From Mesobacillus campisalis (lineage in GTDB: Bacteria > Bacillota > Bacilli > Bacillales > Cytobacillaceae): a stretch of DNA of 58,305 nt. The notes under the pieces were generated by a model. That model saw nothing but the letters and a program-made list of their open reading frames with translations, did not search any database and had not been told where the DNA came from. A program made the position numbers and the translations under genes. Below, in pieces: positions 52,301-58,305 of this stretch; the stretch's first letter is position 1; the number at the start of each line of letters is the position of its first letter. The stretch covers positions 1 to 58,305 of the forward strand of contig NZ_LAYY01000020.1 in the NCBI RefSeq assembly GCF_000986785.1, given 5' to 3'.

Positions 52301-53854
52301 TTAAATTCTCCGTTCTTTTCCTTCCCAATGTGGATCTCTTAAAAAGCGCCGCATGACTTTGCCAACTGCACTTTTCGGCAAGGTATCGATAAATTCAACA
52401 GAGGCAGGTTTTTTATACGAAGCGAGTCTGTCTTTGCAAAATTGAATGATTTCGTCTTCGTTTACTGTTGCTCCGTTTTTGAGTACAACATAGGCTTTGA
52501 CCGCTTCCACCCACTTTTTGTCTGGAACACCGACAACAGCTGCCTCTTGAACGGCCGGGTGTTGGTAAAGCACTTCTTCCACTTCACGAGGATAAATATT
52601 AAATCCTCCAGAAATAATCATGTCTGATTTGCGGTCCACAAGGAAAAGATATCCGTTTTGGTCCAAGTACCCCATATCACGGGTATGAACCCAACCATCC
52701 TTTATCGTATCTTGTGTTAGTTCGAGTTCTTTCCAATACCCAACCATTGCCTGGCTTGATTTTACTGCAATTTCACCGACCTCACCTGCAGGAAGCTCCT
52801 CGCCATTTTCATCGATAATTTTGATCGAAGCAGTTGGAACAGGGCGGCCGCAAGATAACAGCCTTGCTTCCCCTTCTTCTCCTGAACCAGTATGATCGTT
52901 CTTATTTAAAATCGATAAAATGAGTGGAGCTTCCGTTTGACCGTAATACTGTACAAATTTCGGCCCCCACAATTCAAGCCCGCGCTTTAATGCTTCGCGC
53001 GGCATTGGGGATGCACCATAAATAATATTCCTGACAGACTCAAACGAATACTGCTCAACATTTGGATGATTTAAAAGCATGACAATCATAGTTGGAACGA
53101 GATTCAATGTTGTGGGTTTTTCATGATGAATGGTTTGAAGGTATTGGTCTGGAAGGAATCCTGATAAGATGGAATTAGCTGCTCCGGATACCCAATGCGG
53201 CAGCACCAATGTTCCTGATGCATGAGTGAGAGGGGCCGCATGCAGCATGATATCCCCTTCTTGAATATCCAAGGTGGTTAAAATATTATTGGAAATGGCA
53301 ACCCAGGTTTCCTGTGTATGGACAGCAGCTTTCAAAGTACCTGTCGTTCCCGAAGTATATTGAATGGTCGCCAAGTCAGATTCGGACAACGTCACAGGGG
53401 GCTCATCTTCAGAAACTCCCTGCACAAACTCTTGCATATTAATTATCCAAGCCTCTTTGGTCGCTCCATTCATTTGACAAAAATAAGTTAGGTCGGAACA
53501 ATGCTTTTTGATTTGCAGGGTACGTTCACTGAATTCTTCAGTAAACAAAAGCGCCTTGGCGTCTGTCTCTTTTACCATATGGATATGTTCGGCTTCAGAA
53601 AGCCTCGTATTCAACGGCACCCTGACAAGTCCAGCTTGTAAAAGCGCAAAATCAATTTCCAGGCTCTGTAATGAGTTGGCCAGCAAAAATGCTACGCGAT
53701 CTCCCTTTTTCAATCCAAGACTTAACAATGAATTGGCCAAGCGATTACTATTTCGGTACACTTGTTCAAATGTTAACTTTTCCCCTTCGAAAATGGCTCC
53801 AGTATGATTTGGAAAATAGGTAGCTCCTCTTTTGATTAACTCGACAGCTTTCAT
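52301..53854 (-). CDS. AMP-forming acyl-CoA synthetase
   Basis: This 517-residue ligase has A3 YTSGTTGTLKAAVHT (the usual PKG is changed to LKA), A5 YYGQTEAPL, A7 HTRDMGY, A8 LVDRKSDMIISGGFNIYP and A10 PKSAVGKVMRR. It probably activates a fatty or alicyclic acid. ATG 53854 follows GTGGGGGAGGAATTGCGA. It is the last gene of the tetR-crotonase-ligase operon. Confidence 0.9.
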   Translation of the reverse strand: MKAVELIKRGATYFPNHTGAIFEGEKLTFEQVYRNSNRLANSLLSLGLKKGDRVAFLLANSLQSLEIDFALLQAGLVRVPLNTRLSEAEHIHMVKETDAKALLFTEEFSERTLQIKKHCSDLTYFCQMNGATKEAWIINMQEFVQGVSEDEPPVTLSESDLATIQYTSGTTGTLKAAVHTQETWVAISNNILTTLDIQEGDIMLHAAPLTHASGTLVLPHWVSGAANSILSGFLPDQYLQTIHHEKPTTLNLVPTMIVMLLNHPNVEQYSFESVRNIIYGASPMPREALKRGLELWGPKFVQYYGQTEAPLILSILNKNDHTGSGEEGEARLLSCGRPVPTASIKIIDENGEELPAGEVGEIAVKSSQAMVGYWKELELTQDTIKDGWVHTRDMGYLDQNGYLFLVDRKSDMIISGGFNIYPREVEEVLYQHPAVQEAAVVGVPDKKWVEAVKAYVVLKNGATVNEDEIIQFCKDRLASYKKPASVEFIDTLPKSAVGKVMRRFLRDPHWEGKERRI

Positions 53855-53923
53855 TCGCAATTCCTCCCCCACTATATTTGAATTTTGGATGAACCTAATA
53901 CTCCTAAAATGCGCTTTAAACGA

Positions 53924-54691
53924 TTAGAATTGGCCGTGCCTTCCTTGTCCTTTTGAAAAACGTGTCGCTCCCTCACGTGTTTCTCCACTATTTATAACAT
54001 TCATGCCTAACAGAAACTCAAGCTGCATCCCTTTCTCAAAGTCCAGATCAAAGCCCCGATATGCTGCCTCCCGATCACTCAGCATACAAGTTTGAGGAAA
54101 CTCAGCGATTTGCGCCGCCAGCTTTTCGGCTTCTTCTCTTGCTGAACCAGGATTGACCACCCGGTTAGCCAAACCAATCTGTAAGGCTTCTTCTGCTTCC
54201 ACCGGTCGACCGGTTAAGATTAAATCCATAGCGCGACTCATACCAATCAACCGTGGCAACCTTTGCGTCCCTCCGTCAACGAGTGGAACACCAAAACGCC
54301 GGCAAAACACACCAAATACCGCATCACGTTCCATCACCCGAAGATCGCACCAGATTGCAAGCTCCAATCCACCTGCAACGGCATGCCCTGATACTGCAGC
54401 AATGACAGGTTTCGATAAGTGCATACGGCTTGGCCCCATCGGACCATCTTTCGACATATTTATATGTAGGTCGTTACCTTCATCCATTGAAAGTGCTTTT
54501 AAATCTGCCCCGGCACAGAAGGTTCCGCCTGCTCCTGTTAAGACGGCTACCCGCAATGTTTCATCATGTTCGAAAACCCTAAACGCATCGGCAAGCTCCA
54601 TAGCAGTCCTGCGATCCACCGCGTTTCTTACCTCCGGACGATTGATGGTAATGGTGCAAACCTTCCCGTTTCTTTCTACAACAACACTCAT
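53924..54691 (-). CDS. Enoyl-CoA hydratase/isomerase family protein
   Basis: This 255-residue crotonase carries VCTITINRPEVRNAVDRRTA, GAGGTFCAGADLKAL and AVAGGLELAIWCDLRV, keeping the first catalytic Glu (GGLEL). At the second Glu position it has Cys (FGVFCRRFGVPLVDGGTQRLPRLIG), as in a well-populated crotonase subfamily. Start ATG 54691 overlaps the tetR stop by four bases (ATGA) with GGAGGAGATAATGA upstream, so it is translationally coupled to the regulator. Confidence 0.88.
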   Translation of the reverse strand: MSVVVERNGKVCTITINRPEVRNAVDRRTAMELADAFRVFEHDETLRVAVLTGAGGTFCAGADLKALSMDEGNDLHINMSKDGPMGPSRMHLSKPVIAAVSGHAVAGGLELAIWCDLRVMERDAVFGVFCRRFGVPLVDGGTQRLPRLIGMSRAMDLILTGRPVEAEEALQIGLANRVVNPGSAREEAEKLAAQIAEFPQTCMLSDREAAYRGFDLDFEKGMQLEFLLGMNVINSGETREGATRFSKGQGRHGQF

Positions 54692-55290
54692 TCATTATCT
54701 CCTCCATTTTTGATGGCTAAATAACTAGTAATGACATCTTTTAAAAGTTCATCCATTTCTTCGATATCATATAATTCATTATTCAGTGTCCACATGGTTC
54801 CCAGACCGATTCCGAAACCAATAATCATCATGGGCAAATTTTTTAACTGTTGCTCATCTGTTGTGACATGCTGAAGGTAATTCCCGGTATAATCCGTCAA
54901 ATTCTTAAACAGCTTATTAACCATCGCGCGGATATTGGGATTATGAATGGCCTCACCCATGTAATTTAAAAAAACAGTCATATACTCAGGATTATCTTTT
55001 GGAACTAGATTGATATTCTCCAAATGCTTCATCAATTTCTCTTCAGGGGGATTTAACGGTTCAACTGTCTCCATGACCTTTTCATGAGATTGGCGAAACG
55101 ACGATTTCAGCACCTGCATAAGCAAAACTTCTTTACTTTCAAAATAATGGTAAATAATTCCAGTACTTACTCCTGCCTGAGCAGCAATGTCCTTCATAGA
55201 AAGATTTGAAAGCCCTTTCGAAACAATGCAATTTTTAGCGGCCGTAATGACCTGTTCCTTTCTAATTTCCTCCATTCCAACCTTTGGCAT
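54688..55290 (-). CDS. TetR-family transcriptional regulator
   Basis: This 200-residue repressor has an N-terminal HTH, ITAAKNCIVSKGLSNLSMKDIAAQAGVSTGIIYHYFESKEVLLMQVL, and a helical ligand domain with GIGLGTMWTLNNELYD. It probably binds an acyl-CoA and controls its own operon with the crotonase and ligase. ATG 55290 follows AAAAGGAGTAAACATC. Confidence 0.9.
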   Translation of the reverse strand: MPKVGMEEIRKEQVITAAKNCIVSKGLSNLSMKDIAAQAGVSTGIIYHYFESKEVLLMQVLKSSFRQSHEKVMETVEPLNPPEEKLMKHLENINLVPKDNPEYMTVFLNYMGEAIHNPNIRAMVNKLFKNLTDYTGNYLQHVTTDEQQLKNLPMMIIGFGIGLGTMWTLNNELYDIEEMDELLKDVITSYLAIKNGGDNE

Positions 55291-55314
55291 GATGTTTACT
55301 CCTTTTATTTATAA

Positions 55315-55324
55315 TGAACGTTCA
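55315..55324. promoter_or_regulatory. TetR operator candidate
   Basis: TGAACGTTCA is a perfect palindrome 25 bases upstream of the tetR start, next to an AT-rich promoter-like stretch, a usual place for autoregulation. Confidence 0.5.
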
Positions 55325-55687
55325 ATATAAATATTATAATATTTATGAATATTCCGTCAACATTGATTTAAAAATTTCCCCTCTTTTTTTGAGGAGGTAC
55401 TAGGTACTATTGCGCCTAAATTTTAGGGCTTTTAGTATTTCTTCTCTCGATGCTTTTTTTAATCAGCCTCCCCTGCTTCATTCAGTAAATTCCAACAGTT
55501 TGAGGAGCAATATATTTTGAAAAGTGCGATTCTATTTGGATTTCCAAGCCGTTTAAGAATCGTTCTTCAGGGCTCCAGCCCGGACCGTGGGTTGATCCAA
55601 ATGAATTTTAAAGTGGAAGAATAGAGTTGCAGAAGAGGCTTGATACAAGGTAACAATTTGTAATAAACTGACTCTAGCCAAAAAAAG

Positions 55688-55731
55688 TAGTTTAGTGCTA
55701 AACTATATACAGATAGTTTAATGTTAAACTA
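55688..55731. promoter_or_regulatory. Two tandem MarR operators
   Basis: TAGTTTAGTGCTAAACTA (55688-55705) and TAGTTTAATGTTAAACTA (55714-55731) are both perfect 8-bp-arm palindromes with a TG centre, 26 bases apart. They precede the marR-SDR operon. Confidence 0.8.
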
Positions 55732-55821
55732 CTTTTGAAGGGAGATGAGCAAACTAATTCTTGCTGGTGTTGCGGATGGGATTGGGAACGACATTGCTTA
55801 TCTGGATAAGGAGAAGATGAC

Positions 55822-56253
55822 TTGCGAGAAAAAGACCTTTTTAAACTCATTCATATGATTGATAAAATCAATAATGAAAATATTATCAAGTTCACAAAAG
55901 CCTTTCCCTACCCTCTGGGGATTTCTCCGATTCTTGTTTTATCGGATTTAAAAACAAACGGGGTACAAAAGCAAGTGGATTTGGCCGACAAACTCGGCTA
56001 TACAAAAGGGGCCATGACCAATATTGCTGCAAAGCTACTTGATTTGGAGCTGGCTGAAAAAGTATTTGACGAAACCGACCGCCGGGTCATTCAACTTCAG
56101 ATTACCCCGGCCGGTGAAAAAGCACTATCAGAAGCACAGGCGATTGGAAGAACCTTATTCATGCAGCATTTTGAGGCCTTAAATGAAGAAGAAATCAATC
56201 AGTATTTTAAAATTCAGGAAAAGCTTTTAAAACATATCCAAGACCGTAAATAA
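55822..56253 (+). CDS. MarR-family transcriptional regulator
   Basis: This 143-residue winged-helix regulator has LVLSDLKTNGVQKQVDLADKLGYTKGAMTNIAAKLLDLELAEKVFDETDRRVIQLQITPAGEKAL. Start TTG 55822 comes 8 bases after AAGGAGAAG. It would repress itself and the downstream SDR via the two palindromes until a small phenolic or acid ligand binds; the ligand is unknown. A 37-codon frame (55745-55858) overlaps the start out of frame. Confidence 0.88.
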   Translation: MREKDLFKLIHMIDKINNENIIKFTKAFPYPLGISPILVLSDLKTNGVQKQVDLADKLGYTKGAMTNIAAKLLDLELAEKVFDETDRRVIQLQITPAGEKALSEAQAIGRTLFMQHFEALNEEEINQYFKIQEKLLKHIQDRK

Positions 56254-56275
56254 AAACCCATCAGGAGGAATTTAC

Positions 56276-57010
56276 ATGAGCCGATTAGCTGGTAAAGTGG
56301 CGATTATTACAGGTGGAGCACGCGGAATGGGAGCAAGTCACGCCCGTTTGTTTGTCAAAGAAGGAGCGAAGGTCGTAATTGCGGATATTCTTGAAGAAGA
56401 AGGACAAGCCCTCGCCACCGAACTGGGGGAGAATGCAAAATTCACGAAACTGGATGTCACTAATAATGCAAATTGGGAGCAAGCTGTTGCTTTGGCAGAA
56501 GAAGCATTCGGACCAGTAAATGTCTTGGTGAACAACGCCGGGATTACGATGAATAAATCCATAGAGGAAATGACTTTGGATGAGTACAAACGCATTGTTG
56601 ATATTAACCAAGTATCGGTATTCCTTGGTATGAAGGCGATCATCCCGTCGATGAAAGAAGCAAAAGGCGGTTCGATTGTGAACATCTCTTCGATGAACGG
56701 TCTTGTCGGTGGTGCGATTGGCTATACCGATACAAAATTCGCTGTAAGAGGAATGACCAAAGCAGCCGCTCTGGGGTTGGCTCACTATGGCATTCGTGTA
56801 AATTCCGTACACCCAGGCGTCATCGAAACACCAATGATAGTACAGGAAGAAACAAAAGACGCTGTCAACGAATTTGCCAAATACATTCCAAATGGCCGGG
56901 TTGCAAAGCCTGAAGAAGTATCCAGCCTCGTCCTGTTCCTGGCTTCAGACGAATCAAGCTACAGCACAGGATCAGAGTTCGTTGTCGATGGCGGTATGAC
57001 AGCTAGATAA
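56276..57010 (+). CDS. SDR-family oxidoreductase under MarR control
   Basis: This 244-residue classical SDR has TGGARGMG, NNAGIT, ISSMNGLVGGAIGYTDTKFA (Tyr and Lys four residues apart) and SVHPGVIETPM. VVIADILEEEG suggests NAD. Close in look to cyclopentanol and 3-alpha-hydroxysteroid dehydrogenases and to the pair at 25-27 kb. ATG 56276 follows AGGAGGAATTTAC, 22 bases after marR. Confidence 0.9.
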   Translation: MSRLAGKVAIITGGARGMGASHARLFVKEGAKVVIADILEEEGQALATELGENAKFTKLDVTNNANWEQAVALAEEAFGPVNVLVNNAGITMNKSIEEMTLDEYKRIVDINQVSVFLGMKAIIPSMKEAKGGSIVNISSMNGLVGGAIGYTDTKFAVRGMTKAAALGLAHYGIRVNSVHPGVIETPMIVQEETKDAVNEFAKYIPNGRVAKPEEVSSLVLFLASDESSYSTGSEFVVDGGMTAR

Positions 57011-57049
57011 GCAATGATCACCTCATCCCCTTGTGAGAAAAGGGAATAA

Positions 57050-57092
57050 CGCAGGCTTGAACCCAGGAATTACAGGGTTCAAGCCTTTTGTA
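57050..57092 (+). terminator. Terminator of the marR-SDR operon
   Basis: Arms GGCTTGAACCC 57054-57064 and GGGTTCAAGCC 57075-57085 are followed by TTTTGT. Confidence 0.82.
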
Positions 57093-57173
57093 CTCCCAAA
57101 GATCTCCGGGCAAAGGCAAGGAGTTCAATCCAGATGAGCGCATTTTTCCAAATGGAAGGGTGAATCTATCCCC

Positions 57174-58305
57174 CTATGAATACAATTCATAAAAACATGA
57201 TATTACCTTTCTTTCCAATTTCCCCGTATTTTCTCCCGGTACGATCTGCACAGCCCCTGTACGGTATACTAGGTGGAACTCTTCCTGAAAGTATCTTAAG
57301 GCATCTGTTTGGTCTAATCTGGTTGGTGTCAGGATATACACCTCAGATACAGCCTTTGCCCTTGTATTCCTGTGAGGATTCCATCCCGATACTTATGCAT
57401 TTCCCCTAGCGCAATGCCCAGATTGCCGGGCACCCGGTATTTAGGATCAAAGACGATGATCCCCCTTTCACTCTCTAGCACGATATCAGGAATCATCCTT
57501 TGAGTATAGGTGTGAAAGTTCCTGGAGTTATATTGGTAGGACAGCTGATAAAATAAAGAGACCCCTCCCTCCAGGCGGATTTCACTTTCCTGGTTTTCGG
57601 CAAGATTTAAGAAAATGCCATCGTTCGTCATCAAATACAAATTCGTTGTATCCTTTACTAGACCAGCTTCCTTTAAAACCTTCACGACTTTCATAAAGCA
57701 CCATATTTCATATAGCTGGTAGGTGTCTTTTAATGAGATGGGATAGTCTAACCCGATGCCTTCCCTGCCGTGCTTATAAAGCCTGTCGAACCAGCCGTAC
57801 CACAGCCGGTAAACAGGGTGCTTCCTAAATTTTTGCGTTATGGAGTAAGGGCCCCGGTTCACACTTACCCCTTTTAAAAAGGGGCTCGCCAGCCAACGGT
57901 TTAGGATGGACCTGAATTTGCGCGCCTTTTGGGAAACAGCTTCGAATTCAACCTTTTCATAGGTTCCCAGCATACGGGAAAGTTAAAGATTTGCTGTTTT
58001 AAAACCTGATTCTCATATACATCCATGCTTTCGTACAATTGACTGGTCTCAACGGTCGGAGGAACTTCGTAACCATGTCCTCTCTTGACCAGCCAGCGGA
58101 GTATGGCTGTGTCGGTCTGCTGAACCTTTTCCCTTTCTGGCTAAGAGCCGCCTTTTGTAATTCCCTGAGCGGCTGCTCCTGGATTTTTGAATAGAGTTGC
58201 TGGAGCTGGTAAAATGACCGCTCCAGATAACTCCATTGCGTCCAGCTGACTGACCGGCTCAGGCCAGAAGCATTGACACTTCTCTGGAGTCCTGCATATT
58301 GAAAA
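57174..58305 (-). pseudogene. DUF2357/McrC-like nuclease gene with three frameshifts, partial
   Basis: The gene runs off the right edge. Pieces in different frames join into one protein: LERSFYQLQQLYSKIQEQPL, then a shift near 58131-58133; KVQQTDTAILRWLVKRGHGY, then a shift near 57976-57978; GTYEKVEFEAVSQKARKF, including a PD-(D/E)xK nuclease core PDIVLESERGIIVFDPKYR; then a shift near 57359-57361 and AKAVSEVYILTPTRLDQTDA to a stop at 57174. Each break is at a run of three G or C that would need one more base. Such proteins pair with McrB-like GTPases in restriction systems; no partner is in view. Confidence 0.75.

Larger units (their letters stand above)
55291..55821. other. Divergent region between tetR and marR genes
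   Basis: The region contains the TetR palindrome at 55315-55324 and the two MarR palindromes at 55688-55731. Between them about 360 bases hold no supported gene; a 35-codon frame starting near TTGAAAAGTGCG (about 55516) has a ribosome-like GAGGAG but no other support. Confidence 0.4.

Overview
This window reads as chromosomal DNA of an aerobic, spore-former-type Firmicute close to Bacillus/Neobacillus/Peribacillus. The grounds are AGGAGG-type ribosome sites, frequent TTG/GTG starts, class IV PHA synthase (phaR-phaC), sigma-L (sigma-54) promoters, a CcpA-type cre sequence, a PhoP-type box, and low-to-moderate GC. No rRNA, tRNA or CRISPR array is visible.

Layout. 1-450: right end of an IS3-family element (5' part of orfA plus terminus). 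0.5-8 kb: ordinary chromosomal genes (TPR-like lipoprotein, Nudix hydrolase, class A PBP with two FN3 domains, Asp-rich PepSY protein, phoD with a Pho box). 8-11.5 kb: Baeyer-Villiger monooxygenase plus HSL-type esterase, divergent from a LuxR-type regulator whose C-terminus is frameshifted. 11.7-36.3 kb: a large catabolic island. It contains an acyl-CoA degradation operon (ADP-forming acyl-CoA synthetase, acyl-CoA dehydrogenase, atypical crotonase, two flavin reductases, thioesterase, 3-hydroxyacyl-CoA dehydrogenase, thiolase), a PrpR-type sigma-54 activator, a luciferase-like monooxygenase with a phosphotriesterase-like lactonase, two SDRs, a TRAP transporter with a two-domain CMD protein, and a tripartite tricarboxylate-type transporter with an AlkK-like ligase. 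36.6-41.3 kb: acetamidase/formamidase, then small genes and several broken ones. 41.8-52 kb: an operon of SDR, acyl-CoA ligase, MFS transporter, phaR, phaC, M20 peptidase and CocE/NonD hydrolase, read from a sigma-54 promoter next to a PAS-type sigma-54 activator. 52.3-57 kb: TetR-crotonase-ligase operon and a MarR-SDR operon with paired palindromic operators. 57.2-58.3 kb: a frameshifted DUF2357/McrC-like nuclease gene.

Central observation. By eye I find six exact GG-N10-GC sigma-54 promoters (minus strand 20260-20275, 25023-25038, 31082-31097, 36150-36165, 50318-50333; plus strand 25292-25307). The first five in the 20-36 kb island are each accompanied, 60-235 bp upstream, by a pair of roughly 18-bp imperfect palindromes resembling TGTTTCA-N4-TGAAACA, spaced 20-21 bp apart. 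This predicts that one activator, probably the PrpR-type protein at 20633-22573, switches on uptake, oxygenation, lactone or ester opening, CoA activation and beta-oxidation as one regulon. The substrate is not identifiable from sequence; the mix of BVMO, luciferase-like monooxygenase, lactonase and CMD protein suggests an alicyclic or terpenoid-like ketone or lactone yielding acyl-CoA.

Several genes between 38.7 and 41.3 kb and at the right edge carry frameshifts or in-frame stops, so these stretches are decaying or contain sequence errors.
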